Shown here: one piece after another, positions 36,140-45,103 of the stretch
Numbering within the stretch: position 1 is the stretch's first letter
How the letters are laid out: each line of letters starts with the position of its first letter
Assembly (NCBI RefSeq): GCF_028649655.1
Contig: NZ_JAQSLN010000003.1
Location: forward strand, 1,054,001-1,118,000
Direction of reading: 5' to 3'
DNA: 64,000 nt
Source: Halobacteriovorax sp. GB3
GTDB lineage: Bacteria; Bdellovibrionota; Bacteriovoracia; Bacteriovoracales; Bacteriovoracaceae
Position numbers and translations under genes: made by a program
The notes under the pieces: model-generated
Told to the model about the DNA's origin: nothing
Databases searched by the model: none
The model's input: the letters and a program-made list of their open reading frames with translations, nothing else

Positions 36140-36228
36140 AAAAATATATTCCCCGTTACATAATTTCCGTCATGTTTTTTTTCGGATAAAACAGGGTAAT
36201 TCTAAACGCATCTTGGACTTTTTCTGGG

Positions 36229-36256
36229 CGAAATGTGAATTTTTATTCACATTTCG
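36229..36256. promoter_or_regulatory. Perfect 12-bp inverted repeat upstream of a kinase gene
   Basis: CGAAATGTGAAT (36229-36240) and ATTCACATTTCG (36245-36256) are exact complements with a TTTT spacer. It resembles a TGTGA/TCACA operator but with an 8-bp instead of 6-bp gap, or a stable hairpin. Confidence 0.55.
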
Positions 36257-36287
36257 TTTACAAATGTAAGGATTTTTATTTAAAGAA

Positions 36288-36315
36288 TGAAAAAGGCCAA
36301 TAAAATTGGCCTTTT
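36288..36315 (-). terminator. Intrinsic terminator of the topA-DUF368 operon
   Basis: An 11-pair stem AAAAGGCCAAT/ATTGGCCTTTT (36291-36301 with 36305-36315) and a T run on the minus strand lie just after the DUF368 stop. Confidence 0.85.
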
Positions 36316-36320
36316 ATAAG

Positions 36321-37298
36321 TTAATTCATAAGACGTTTTTTAGACGAATAATTTTCCATCCACATGACGGCGATGAAGCCAAGGATGATTAGAGTGAAGG
36401 CAACAACCGTTTCGCCATCAATTGTTGACGGTAGAATATTAGCATCGCGAATCACTTTAACTTTTCCGCGAATCACTTTTGATTCAACAATCACTTTCCA
36501 AGGCCACACTTTCTTCATCGACCCAATGAGGATTCCTGTTAGAAAGGCCATTGTAAGATTATGGTAATGCTTCATAAACCAGTTGAGGATTTTAGAAAAT
36601 CCAAGAAGTCCAGTTACAGTTCCACAAAGAAAGACTCCAATCGTTGCAAGATTCGAGACGAGAAATGGATTTTTAATGGCACCCGTAATGAATTCATACT
36701 TTCCTAAAATAAGAAGGAGAAAAGACCCACTTAGACCAGGAAGAATCATGGCCGTAATTCCAATGACACCACAAAGATAGATAAACCACCAATCGTTTGG
36801 AGTATCAACAGGGATAAGAGAGACCATCATCCAAGCAAAAACAGCTCCAATCACAATCATCCCCATATTCTTAGCAGAAAATGGAGCATCAAGTTGTTTC
36901 CAAATAACGAGGATAGAAGCAGCTATTAAACCAAAGAAGCTTCCCCATGTTGGAATTGGATGTTCATTTAAAAGAAAGTGCATTAAGCGGGCCAGTCCAA
37001 GAATGGCCACAGCAATACCAAGTCCAAGAGGAATGATAAATCTTAAATGAAGTCTTTCAAAAGCACTCTTTAAACGCAATGACAGAAGGTCTTTGAAAAA
37101 GTCTTTATTAATTGAAGCAATCGCCTCTAATAAACCTTCATAAATACCTGTGATAAAAGCAATCGTTCCACCAGAAACACCTGGTATAAGATCAGCTGTT
37201 CCCATGGCAAGACCTTTTGTAAAGAGAGTTGTCATCTCTTTAGTTCCAACAGGTCCCGGTCCAGCATTCCAAACATCTTTCCAAGTCTTTTTACTCAC
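36321..37298 (-). CDS. DUF368 membrane protein, undecaprenyl-phosphate translocase type
   Basis: A polytopic membrane protein of about 325 residues. The family signature K-G-L-A-M-G-T-A-D-L-I-P-G-V-S-G-G-T-I-A is near residue 30, and a second P-G-L-S-G-S-F is in the middle, with about 8-9 membrane segments. DUF368 proteins have been described as translocating the lipid carrier undecaprenyl phosphate back across the membrane for envelope synthesis. The likely start is GTG at 37298, six bases after AGGAGG, giving M-S-K-K-T-W. The TTG at 37319 and ATG at 37304 are poorly placed. It overlaps the end of topA by 8 bp, so translation is coupled. A terminator follows. Confidence 0.85.
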   Translation of the reverse strand: MSKKTWKDVWNAGPGPVGTKEMTTLFTKGLAMGTADLIPGVSGGTIAFITGIYEGLLEAIASINKDFFKDLLSLRLKSAFERLHLRFIIPLGLGIAVAILGLARLMHFLLNEHPIPTWGSFFGLIAASILVIWKQLDAPFSAKNMGMIVIGAVFAWMMVSLIPVDTPNDWWFIYLCGVIGITAMILPGLSGSFLLLILGKYEFITGAIKNPFLVSNLATIGVFLCGTVTGLLGFSKILNWFMKHYHNLTMAFLTGILIGSMKKVWPWKVIVESKVIRGKVKVIRDANILPSTIDGETVVAFTLIILGFIAVMWMENYSSKKRLMN

Positions 37299-39783
37299 CT
37301 GCATCCTCCTCTTTTGCAAAAGGAGTTAACTCCCACTCAACTTTGTGACGACACTTAGGACATGAAAGGTGCTTCCCATCACGCTTTGTTTCTTTTTCAC
37401 ACATAATCGCGCTTCCACAAGATGGACAATCGTAAATATATGGCTTCGTCCAAACAGCGGTTTCACAATCTGGATAGTTCGTACATCCATAAAAGATTTT
37501 ACCGTAACGTGATTTCTTTTCTGCAAACTTTCCTTTTTTACAATTTGGACATGTCACATCAATTGTATAAGGAAGAGTTGTTTCACATTTTGGATAATCT
37601 TCACAACGAACGAAACGTCCATATTTTCCCTTCTTCTCTTCAAGTTTCTTTCCACATGTTGGACATGGGTCTCTAAACCATTTTTTAGGAAGAAGGTGAA
37701 TGTTACCTTCAAGATCTTTTTTGAAGTCATGTGTCGAAGTACAGTCTGGGTAATTAGAACAAGCTAGAAACTGCCCGTTTCTTCCCCACTTAATAAGGTA
37801 TTCCCCATCAGTACATTTATGACATTTAATTCCAGTTGGGATTTCTTGTTTTTTGAGGTTTTTCATTTCCTCTTTTGCTTTTTCAAGCGTAACTTCAAAC
37901 CCCTTCCAAAATTCAGATAATACTTTTTTCCACTTAATTTCGCCGTCTTCAATCTTATCCAAGAGTTTTTCAATATTGGCCGTAAATCCAATATCCATGA
38001 CATCTGGGAATGATTCGATAAGCATACGACAAACAACCATTCCAAGCTCAGTAGGCATGAAACGATTTTCAATCTTTTCAACATATCCGCGGTCTTGGAT
38101 GTTTGAAATAATTGAAGCATAAGTTGATGGACGTCCAATTCCCTCTTCCTCGAGTGTCTTAACAAGAGAAGCTTCATTGAAGCGAGGAGGCGGAGAAGTC
38201 CAGTGCTCTAGCTCAGCAGGATCTTTAATTGGCTTAATCTTCTCACCTTCACTAATATCCGGTAGAAGACCTGACTTTACATCATTTGATTGTTCCTCAT
38301 CATCGCCTCCACGTCTTGATCTCTTTTCAGCAGCAGCTTCAAGATAAACGTGACGGAAACCAGGGAATTTAATGATCGATCCATTGGCCCTAAAATAGTG
38401 GCCTTCACAAATAAAGCTTACAGTCGTTTGATCGATGACAGCTTGACTCATTTGCGAAGAAATAAATTTATTCCAGATAAGTTCATAGAGCTTTTGCTCA
38501 TCAGGAGAAAGGTCTCCACGAACTTCATCAGGAGTGAATTCTAAACTAGTTGGTCTGATGGCCTCGTGGGCATCTTGAACCTTTCCATCATTCTTTTTCT
38601 TTTTAGAATAATTAATCTCTTCACTAGCAAGATATTCTTTTCCATACTTATCAGTGATAAAAGAGCGAAGCTCTTGCATCGCCTCAGGAGCGGTACGAAC
38701 AGAGTCCGTTCTCATATAAGTGATAAGACCTTGTTGACCATGATTTGTAAGCGCAATCCCTTCATATAGTTTTTGCGCAATCATCATTGTCTTTTTAGCA
38801 GTATATCCTAACTTATTTGCAGCTTCCTGCTGAAGCTTAGATGTCGTAAAAGGAGGCGTTGGGTTTTGTTTTCTTTCACGCTTCTTAACTTCAGTAACTT
38901 CAAAATCTTTTCCCTTAACATCATTAACAATCTGTTGAGTGAATTCAATATCTGTTAGATCAGTTTTCTTCTTGGCCTCTTCTCCATAATACTTAATTTC
39001 AAATTTAGTATTACTTTTTTCCATTTCTCCGTGGATAGAGAACCACTGCTCAGGAACGAAGGCCTTTACCTCATCCTCACGCTCAACGATAACTCTAAGA
39101 GCAACCGACTGAACACGACCAGCAGAAATACCTCTTTGTACTTTATCCCAAAGAATTGGAGAAATCTTATAACCCACAAGTCTATCGAGTACTCTTCTCG
39201 TCTTTTGAGAATCGTACATACTACGATTCAACTCAGTAGGAGTTGCAATGGCAGCTTGAACAGCATTCTTTGTTACAGCGTTAAAAACGACACGGTGAAT
39301 ATTCTTTTTTCTCACACCAATTTCTTCAGCTAAGTGAAAAGCAATGGCCTCTCCTTCACGGTCGGGGTCAGGTGCCAGGAAAATTTCAGTAGCGTCTTTA
39401 GCAAGCTCTTGAATTCTTTCAATCTTAGATTTCTTCCCAGTGATAGGAACGAGATCAATTTCAAAGTTATCTTTGATATCAACACCAAGCTTTGACTTAG
39501 GAAGGTCCTTAATATGCCCATTTGAAGCGACGACCTGATAGCCTTTACCGAGGTACTTTTTAATTGTCTTCGCCTTTGAAGGAGACTCCACAACAACTAA
39601 GTTATATTCACCAAGACTTCTTTTAGACACTTTTTTAGCGGTCTTCTTAGTGGACTTTTCTTCTGCTGTTTTAGTCGTTTTCTTCTTCGCCGTCTTTTTT
39701 GAGACTTTTTTCTTAGCAGTCTTCTTCTTCGCAGTTTTCTTCTTAGCCGTTTTCTTCGCTGTTTTTTCTTCAGCTGCGCTCAT
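37291..39783 (-). CDS. topA: DNA topoisomerase I with Lys/Ala-rich N-terminal extension
   Basis: The 830-residue type IA enzyme relaxes negative supercoils. About 55 N-terminal residues are K-K-T-A-K-K-like repeats resembling a histone-H1-type tail. The Toprim domain follows (V-V-V-E-S-P-S-K-A-K-T-I; P-D-P-D-R-E-G-E-A-I), with the catalytic Tyr in L-I-T-Y-M-R-T-D-S. The C-terminus holds four C4-type zinc ribbons (C-H-K-C, C-P-T-C, C-P-N-C and C-P-S-C starts, each with a later C-x-x-x-x-x-C-like partner). AAAGGA lies before the ATG. The next gene starts inside its last codons. The Lys-rich tail may increase non-specific DNA binding. Confidence 0.95.
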   Translation of the reverse strand: MSAAEEKTAKKTAKKKTAKKKTAKKKVSKKTAKKKTTKTAEEKSTKKTAKKVSKRSLGEYNLVVVESPSKAKTIKKYLGKGYQVVASNGHIKDLPKSKLGVDIKDNFEIDLVPITGKKSKIERIQELAKDATEIFLAPDPDREGEAIAFHLAEEIGVRKKNIHRVVFNAVTKNAVQAAIATPTELNRSMYDSQKTRRVLDRLVGYKISPILWDKVQRGISAGRVQSVALRVIVEREDEVKAFVPEQWFSIHGEMEKSNTKFEIKYYGEEAKKKTDLTDIEFTQQIVNDVKGKDFEVTEVKKRERKQNPTPPFTTSKLQQEAANKLGYTAKKTMMIAQKLYEGIALTNHGQQGLITYMRTDSVRTAPEAMQELRSFITDKYGKEYLASEEINYSKKKKNDGKVQDAHEAIRPTSLEFTPDEVRGDLSPDEQKLYELIWNKFISSQMSQAVIDQTTVSFICEGHYFRANGSIIKFPGFRHVYLEAAAEKRSRRGGDDEEQSNDVKSGLLPDISEGEKIKPIKDPAELEHWTSPPPRFNEASLVKTLEEEGIGRPSTYASIISNIQDRGYVEKIENRFMPTELGMVVCRMLIESFPDVMDIGFTANIEKLLDKIEDGEIKWKKVLSEFWKGFEVTLEKAKEEMKNLKKQEIPTGIKCHKCTDGEYLIKWGRNGQFLACSNYPDCTSTHDFKKDLEGNIHLLPKKWFRDPCPTCGKKLEEKKGKYGRFVRCEDYPKCETTLPYTIDVTCPNCKKGKFAEKKSRYGKIFYGCTNYPDCETAVWTKPYIYDCPSCGSAIMCEKETKRDGKHLSCPKCRHKVEWELTPFAKEEDAGE

Positions 39784-39799
39784 ATAAATCCTTTTTACT

Positions 39800-39830
39800 T
39801 AAAAAAATAAAGGCTCCAAAGGAGCCTTTA
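39800..39830 (-). terminator. Intrinsic terminator of the LysM gene
   Basis: Nine-pair stem AAAGGCTCC/GGAGCCTTT (39809-39817 with 39821-39829); on the minus strand it is followed by a T-rich tract. It lies about 20 nt before the topA ribosome-binding site, so it could also sit in a topA leader. Confidence 0.8.
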
Positions 39831-39866
39831 CTTGCTAAGCACTACCTTATATATAGATTTGTTTCT

Positions 39867-41996
39867 TTATTCTTCAGTATTCAATAACTCGTCTATTTCT
39901 TCAAGATCAAATTCAGTAAGACCGTAAGGGTTTTCCTTTTCATTGAGGTCTTGATCAAGATACTTGCGTCCAATCTCTTTTTCAATATCATTTACTGATT
40001 CAAACGCGTTAGCATCCTGTTTTTTCTGATTGTTCTCAATCGTATCGAGGTCTTGTTGCTCAAGGAACTTGTCTTCATCGACCTTTGCTTCATTCAGAGA
40101 TTTCTCAGCATCGATGATTTCACCTTCTAATCTCTCGAGTTCCTTAAGATCCTTCTCATGCTCTTTAATAACTGATTTTTCGCGCTCTTGACGCTCAAGC
40201 TCCTGTAGCTCGTCTTCAGTTAATTGAATCTTATCGACGCGATCAAGAAGATCATCACCAAGATTATTCAGGTTAAGTTCAACGTCAAGCTCTTCAAGAG
40301 ACCTTGCTTCCATGTTCTCAACTTGACCTGCGAAGCCCTTCCCCTTGAGTTTTGCTTCGCGCAATGCTTGCTCTTCTGTCTTGGCCAGAGCAAGTGAACC
40401 CATAGGAATTTCAACGCGGCTATTGGTAACGAGTGCGGTAGCGAAGTTATCTGTAAGTGTAATTACTGTCAACTCACCTATTTTATATGTTGGGTCTGGT
40501 GTAATTCTTTTATCCGTTCCCTTATCTACAAACGAGTAAATTTCAAACACATTACCCATTTCAACACCATCTGCTCTACCACGATCAATGTAGACAACAT
40601 CACCAAAAGAAATTCCATCGGCCGTTTGACGATAGCTGTCAATAATCGCCGCTTCAATCGAGCGTCTATTAAAAGTCTGTAAAATCTTATCGATCTTAGG
40701 CGTAAAAATAGTGACTCGCGCACCGCGCTGAACAAGACCAGTGAGATTTGTTACCAAACACTCCCACTTATTATTCTGTTTTCTAACAGCTTTTATTTGC
40801 GCTGCAATATTATACTTGTAACCTGTTCTATCGGAGATCGGATGAGAGCTCTTTCCTTCAGGCGTATAAATAGAAAATCTATCACCTGGCTTTACTTTGA
40901 CACCCTTATCAAATTCGACAAAAACCTTCTCATGGCTTTTAACAAAAATTGATTCATCTTTTTTATCTGTCAGCGTACCAAGATCCTGAACAACGTTTGT
41001 CGTTAAAAAAGAGTTTAAAAAGAAACCTTCTTTAACTTCATATTCAATTTTTGAGGCCCTATCAAAACCAGAAGCATCATATTCATCCCCCGGCTCCTGA
41101 ATCAAGATTTCAGGCACAGGTGGTTCATACTTTCTATACTCATCACGAATAGCAAATTCACCAAGCTCACGAAGATCGTCAAAAGTCTCTTCGGAAGCAA
41201 ATTGAAAGAAGACACCTTGATCAATGAGCTTTTGTCTCTCTTCTAACCAACCAGGCTTTGATTCGTCACCAAAGCGATCGAGGTTAAATCCTCTCGTAGA
41301 TTTTTTTGAAATATTTTTTTCCGCTGGAGCATTTTCAAACTCTCCAAAAGAAACATTTGGAAATTCATCACTCGTTCCCGAATTGAAAACGAGGACCATA
41401 CCTGGCTCGATCTCGTGTGGGTTAGTAATATGTGGGTTCATGGCCCAAATTTTAGAATAATAAAACCCTGATCCAAAGAGACTCTCAGAAATTTTCCAAA
41501 GATAATCACCCTCTTGGACAACATATTTTTCTTCTTTAGATTGATTACTAATTTCTTCCCATTCAGTGTCTGGAATTTTAGTTTCTAAGAATTTAGAAAT
41601 TTCAAGAAGCTTCTTCTCTTCTTGACCAACATCAAAGATAAGAGGTGCTCTAGGAGATTGCCCCTTCTCTTTTTCACCTTCATTAACAATGGCCGAGTTT
41701 TCTTTATCAAAAACAAAATCAACATCGTCATTGATATAGATTGCGTTATCTTTTTTTATTTCTTCATTCTTTTCTTTTTTCTCATTAAAAACATTTTCGC
41801 CAACATCATTTTTGAGCGATTCAAGATCATCCACTTCTTCGATTTCAGAAATGTCCAGATCAGGAGTCCCCTGCTCCAGCAATTCGAGATCTTTAGCATC
41901 AAGCAGCTCAAGATCACTACTCCCCTGAGAAAAACTCAATTGAGAACTTACCAGAGAACAAAAAATGAGAGGTAAAAACCATTTCTTATTGGCCAA
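39867..41996 (-). CDS. Secreted LysM-domain protein
   Basis: About 709 residues from a TTG start at 41996, placed six bases after GGAG; an earlier TTG at 42008 has no such element. A signal peptide (F-L-P-L-I-F-C-S-L-V, cleavage near S-F-S) precedes an acidic region. A LysM domain lies at about residues 150-200 (Y-V-V-Q-E-G-D-Y-L-W-K-I-S, then N-P-H-E-I-E-P-G). The long central part is beta-rich and unassigned, with repeated F-x-I-Y-x-P-like strands. The last 130 residues are a charged, Glu/Lys-rich coiled coil. LysM binds peptidoglycan, so it is probably a periplasmic or cell-wall-associated protein. It follows a TPR-like lipoprotein gene by 21 bp. Confidence 0.75.
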   Translation of the reverse strand: MANKKWFLPLIFCSLVSSQLSFSQGSSDLELLDAKDLELLEQGTPDLDISEIEEVDDLESLKNDVGENVFNEKKEKNEEIKKDNAIYINDDVDFVFDKENSAIVNEGEKEKGQSPRAPLIFDVGQEEKKLLEISKFLETKIPDTEWEEISNQSKEEKYVVQEGDYLWKISESLFGSGFYYSKIWAMNPHITNPHEIEPGMVLVFNSGTSDEFPNVSFGEFENAPAEKNISKKSTRGFNLDRFGDESKPGWLEERQKLIDQGVFFQFASEETFDDLRELGEFAIRDEYRKYEPPVPEILIQEPGDEYDASGFDRASKIEYEVKEGFFLNSFLTTNVVQDLGTLTDKKDESIFVKSHEKVFVEFDKGVKVKPGDRFSIYTPEGKSSHPISDRTGYKYNIAAQIKAVRKQNNKWECLVTNLTGLVQRGARVTIFTPKIDKILQTFNRRSIEAAIIDSYRQTADGISFGDVVYIDRGRADGVEMGNVFEIYSFVDKGTDKRITPDPTYKIGELTVITLTDNFATALVTNSRVEIPMGSLALAKTEEQALREAKLKGKGFAGQVENMEARSLEELDVELNLNNLGDDLLDRVDKIQLTEDELQELERQEREKSVIKEHEKDLKELERLEGEIIDAEKSLNEAKVDEDKFLEQQDLDTIENNQKKQDANAFESVNDIEKEIGRKYLDQDLNEKENPYGLTEFDLEEIDELLNTEE

Positions 41997-42017
41997 TCCT
42001 AACTCCAAGTTTCAATT

Positions 42018-42767
42018 CTAAGCTTCAAAGAAGTCATGAAGAATTGAGTAATATCTATCTCTTTTCTTAGAGAGTTTTAATTTTTCACAGCAAACAATGA
42101 GCCTACCGAGCGACTTAATAACAACGCCACTATAGGCATGACTTCCGATGATCTCTTCAAAAAGCTGCATCGAAAGATCATATTCCTTTTGCATAAAAAG
42201 CATTTCTGCCAAATAGTACTTCGCTCTTACTTTTATTTGAATGACCGGAGATTTTTCTAAGTCTTTTAAAAGACCAAGGGCCTGATCAAAGCGATTTGAG
42301 TTCACAAGGTTAATCGCTTTTTTAAGTCTTAAAATTTGATTTTCAATAGCATTTTCACTCATCATCGGCTGATTTGCTAAGAGTGACTCATTAACATCAC
42401 TACTTGCTTTTGCCTTTACAGAGAAAGCATCAACGGTTTCGACAAGTTCACTAGGAGGTTGAACTTTGCTCAATTCATTAACTAAATTTGATGGATCTTT
42501 TCCATTGAATGGGCTCTCGACAGATTTCTTCTTCTCCATCTCAGCATCTTTAACTTGGTTTAAAAGTGTTTCATATTTTCCAAGTAGCTGATCATATTGA
42601 GTTTTAGGAACCATCTGAGCAGTCTGATTCATTTTCTCGTCATGCTTATCAAAGAGAGCTTGCCTCTGCTCTAACCACGCACAAGAAGTTAACATCGATA
42701 ATGACAATACGGTACAAATACTCTTTAGACCAAGTATTCGCTTCAAGTTCAGTGAATTCCTTTTCAC
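42018..42767 (-). CDS. TPR-like lipoprotein
   Basis: About 249 residues from a GTG at 42767, eight bases after GGAGG; a TTG at 42794 would add nine residues and is less likely. A lipobox L-S-M-L-T-S-C near residue 29 marks a lipoprotein. A linker rich in Lys/Gln is followed by helical repeats (A-I-N-L-V-N-S-N-R-F-D-Q-A-L-G-L-L and A-E-M-L-F-M-Q-K-E-Y-D-L-S-M-Q-L-F), consistent with two or three TPR units. It is the upstream gene of a two-gene operon with the LysM protein, which suggests a joint cell-wall role. Confidence 0.75.
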   Translation of the reverse strand: MKRNSLNLKRILGLKSICTVLSLSMLTSCAWLEQRQALFDKHDEKMNQTAQMVPKTQYDQLLGKYETLLNQVKDAEMEKKKSVESPFNGKDPSNLVNELSKVQPPSELVETVDAFSVKAKASSDVNESLLANQPMMSENAIENQILRLKKAINLVNSNRFDQALGLLKDLEKSPVIQIKVRAKYYLAEMLFMQKEYDLSMQLFEEIIGSHAYSGVVIKSLGRLIVCCEKLKLSKKRDRYYSILHDFFEA

Positions 42768-42882
42768 TTTTTGTCCTCCATGACATAAACTCAAAAGCGG
42801 AAACTTTTGATATATATTACTTATTTTAGTAGAGATCGAATCTAAGTCAATGATAATTGGCTTGCCGGCTCTCGAGGGATCT

Positions 42883-43131
42883 ATGATAGAACAAAAAATC
42901 TTTCATTATATTATTCGCGTACCTAAAGAAGAATCTGCCTTCACTTACTTTCAACTAGAGGCCAATGAAAACCTATGTTTCTACTCAACTTTAGAGTCCT
43001 CTGTTAAAGAGGGGTTTCGCGATATTATGATCAAGGGTACACTAGAGATGAAAGAAGAAGTCACGAGAATCATCGGTAAGCTCAAAGAACAATACCCGAT
43101 TGAAATTCTTGTCGATGAAATTATAGAGTAA
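42883..43131 (+). CDS. DUF4911-like small protein
   Basis: Eighty-two residues from the ATG at 42883 preceded by GAGGG; an upstream in-frame ATG at 42850 has no ribosome-binding site. The pattern I-R-V-P-K-E-E-S-A-F-T-Y-F-Q-L-E-A, C-F-Y-S-T, and D-I-M-I-K-G-T-L-E-M followed by a helix recalls DUF4911, a small cytoplasmic family of unknown function. The assignment is from pattern memory and moderately uncertain. It is followed after 1 bp by a small lipoprotein gene, so the pair is probably co-transcribed. Confidence 0.6.
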   Translation: MIEQKIFHYIIRVPKEESAFTYFQLEANENLCFYSTLESSVKEGFRDIMIKGTLEMKEEVTRIIGKLKEQYPIEILVDEIIE

Positions 43132-43132
43132 G

Positions 43133-43453
43133 ATGATGAGAAAAATTTGCCTGTTTATTTCTATTAATCTTCTGGCCTCTTGTGCTATGACTCCAACAGT
43201 TCCTGATGGTGAAAAAATATTTGTTCACAAGAATCACCCAATTGGTGGAGAAGTTATTTACTCCATCGATGGTACAGATAAAGAAAAGCGCTACCGTCGA
43301 AAGAAAACTCTCGAGCGCATATCAAAAATTTGTAGCCCAAATCTTTATTACATTGAAGAAGAAAATGTTTGTTCGACAGAAAAGGGTGGAGAGAAAATTA
43401 AACTCTTTGGAAAGAACGTTCGCCAAATTCGCTTTAAATGCAAAGTTCAATAA
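43133..43453 (+). CDS. Small lipoprotein of unknown function
   Basis: The 106-residue protein begins with a lipoprotein signal (I-N-L-L-A-S-C at the lipobox, Cys near residue 17). Acylation and export to the envelope are likely. The remaining about 90 residues contain three more cysteines (K-I-C-S-P, N-V-C-S-T, F-K-C-K) and a Lys-rich section. I do not recognise the domain. It lies 1 bp after the DUF4911-like gene. Two adjacent ATG codons (43133 and 43136) are possible starts. Confidence 0.6.
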   Translation: MMRKICLFISINLLASCAMTPTVPDGEKIFVHKNHPIGGEVIYSIDGTDKEKRYRRKKTLERISKICSPNLYYIEEENVCSTEKGGEKIKLFGKNVRQIRFKCKVQ

Positions 43454-43460
43454 GATAAGT

Positions 43461-43479
43461 ACTCCCCTTTTGGGGGAGC
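43461..43479. terminator. Possible weak hairpin terminator between convergent genes
   Basis: CTCCCC/GGGGAG (43462-43467 with 43473-43478) sits between convergent stops but lacks a clear T tract, so termination is uncertain. Confidence 0.4.
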
Positions 43480-43489
43480 ACTCAATTCA

Positions 43490-44596
43490 TTATTTTACAT
43501 TTACTTTAAATAGAACAGGAAAGTGATCAGAGTATCCAGCATCACCAGTGTTTTTAGCACTATGATTGTAACGACGTGGAACACCTCTTACTTTAGAACC
43601 ATTTAAATACTTCTTACGACTTCTGTACTCATAAGTATCAGTTAAGAAGTTAGGTGCATAAATAGAATAAGAATCGTTTTTAACACTCATTCCTTTTTTA
43701 TCTTTAAAATTCTTAGATAGGAAAATTCTATCGAGGATATTCCAACTCATTTCAGGAGCAAAGAAATGTGTTCCAGGAGGCATTGAGTTCTTCTCATCCC
43801 AAGAGATACTTCTATCACTTCTATAAGACTCATGTAGATCAAACATTGTCTCATCTTTCAAAAGAACATCTTTAAATGGATGTGGATGATCTTTGTCATT
43901 CGTATTGAAATCTCCAAGGGCCATGATGTAGTGATTCTTATTCTTTTTTAGTAGCTCATCAATTCTCTTTTTAAGAGCTGTCGCCACACGAATTCTATTG
44001 ATCGTTGGATTTGCTAAACTCGGCCAGTGGTTAACGAAAACAGTAAGCGGATATTTTTTCTTATAAAGGAACTCTACTTCTAAAATATTTCTTGTAGGCC
44101 ATTTCTTAAACTCTTCAGTTTCAATTTTGATTTCTTTTTTAGATATTAATTTGAAACCCTTCTCTTCTTTATAAAGGAGAGCGAGATCAATTCCCCTATT
44201 ATCTGGACCATTTGATACGACAAAGCTCTTATACTTTAAAGAGTCAGCAAGGGCCTTAACTGCATTTTCGTTCTCAACTTCAACAAGGGCCAAAAGATCT
44301 GGAGTCTTTCCTCTTTCTTTAACAATCGCATCAGTGATTTGACCAATTTTGATATCAAATTTTTCTTTCGTCCAATCTCCATCAAGACATTCATTACGTC
44401 TTCTTCTACTTTTAACTTTCTTACACTCTTTAGTCTTGCCTTCCGTGTCTTTTGGAAGATAGGCCCAGTCGAGTTTCCCTTCATCGTGTTTTGTATCAAA
44501 GAGGTTTTCAACGTTATAAGACATAACTTCTAATGTTCTTGCGTGAGAGCAAGAGAACAAAAGAAAAATAAAACATAGAGGAGCAAATTTTTTCAC
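43490..44596 (-). CDS. Secreted endonuclease/exonuclease/phosphatase-family protein
   Basis: The 368-residue protein starts at a GTG eight bases after AAGGA. The signal region ends in L-L-F-S-C-S-H-A, so it may be a lipoprotein. The enzyme domain shows E-V-M-S-Y-N-V-E-N-L-F-D, L-V-E-V-E-N-E, V-F-V-N-H-W-P-S, M-A-L-G-D-F-N-T-N-D and C-terminal Y-S-D-H-F-P-V. These are the metal-binding and catalytic residues of the DNase I/Exo III-type superfamily. Whether it cuts nucleic acid or another phosphoester is unknown. It is the last of a three-gene operon after gloB and bcp. Confidence 0.8.
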   Translation of the reverse strand: MKKFAPLCFIFLLFSCSHARTLEVMSYNVENLFDTKHDEGKLDWAYLPKDTEGKTKECKKVKSRRRRNECLDGDWTKEKFDIKIGQITDAIVKERGKTPDLLALVEVENENAVKALADSLKYKSFVVSNGPDNRGIDLALLYKEEKGFKLISKKEIKIETEEFKKWPTRNILEVEFLYKKKYPLTVFVNHWPSLANPTINRIRVATALKKRIDELLKKNKNHYIMALGDFNTNDKDHPHPFKDVLLKDETMFDLHESYRSDRSISWDEKNSMPPGTHFFAPEMSWNILDRIFLSKNFKDKKGMSVKNDSYSIYAPNFLTDTYEYRSRKKYLNGSKVRGVPRRYNHSAKNTGDAGYSDHFPVLFKVNVK

Positions 44597-44610
44597 TTCA
44601 TTAATCCTTA

Positions 44611-45087
44611 TTACTCGAGGTTTTCTTTAATCCAATTAATAACATCATCATGGTGCGACTTTGTTTTAACTTTATCCATAACAAGTTTAAGACGACCATC
44701 TTTACCAATGATAAAAGTCGTTCTTAAAATTCCCATATATTCACGACCCATAAATTTCTTAAGGCCCCATGATCCATACTTCTCTGCAATTTTGTGTTCT
44801 GGATCAGATAGGAGATCAAAGTTGAGTCCATCTCTTTCGATAAACTTAACAAGTCGCTTCTCTTCATCTGGGCTGACACCAAGAACAACTGTATCGAGTT
44901 TAGCAAATTCTTTTTTTGTATCTCTAATCCCACAAGCTTGTACTGTACACCCTGGTGTCATCGCTTTTGGATAAAAATAGAGAACAACATTTTTCTCACC
45001 TTTAAAATCTTTAAGTGAAACTTTCTCACCGTCTTGGTTTTTCAAAGTAAATGCCGGCGCCATATTGCCAACTTTTGGAAAACTCAT
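44611..45087 (-). CDS. bcp: Thiol peroxidase, Bcp/PrxQ-type peroxiredoxin
   Basis: The 158-residue peroxidase reduces hydrogen and alkyl peroxides. F-Y-P-K-A-M-T-P-G-C-T-V-Q-A-C contains the peroxidatic cysteine and, five residues on, the resolving one, the PrxQ arrangement. D-T-V-V-L-G-V-S, D-L-L-S-D-P and T-F-I-I-G are typical thioredoxin-fold segments. AAAAGGAG before the ATG supports the start. It is cytoplasmic, with no signal. It lies between gloB (16-bp gap) and the nuclease-family gene (14-bp gap), so detoxification enzymes are grouped. Confidence 0.92.
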   Translation of the reverse strand: MSFPKVGNMAPAFTLKNQDGEKVSLKDFKGEKNVVLYFYPKAMTPGCTVQACGIRDTKKEFAKLDTVVLGVSPDEEKRLVKFIERDGLNFDLLSDPEHKIAEKYGSWGLKKFMGREYMGILRTTFIIGKDGRLKLVMDKVKTKSHHDDVINWIKENLE

Positions 45088-45103
45088 AGGAAACTCCTTT
45101 TCA

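Noticed and set aside
36229-36256. Standard CRP site
   Set aside because: The TGTGA and TCACA half-sites are separated by 8 bases rather than 6.
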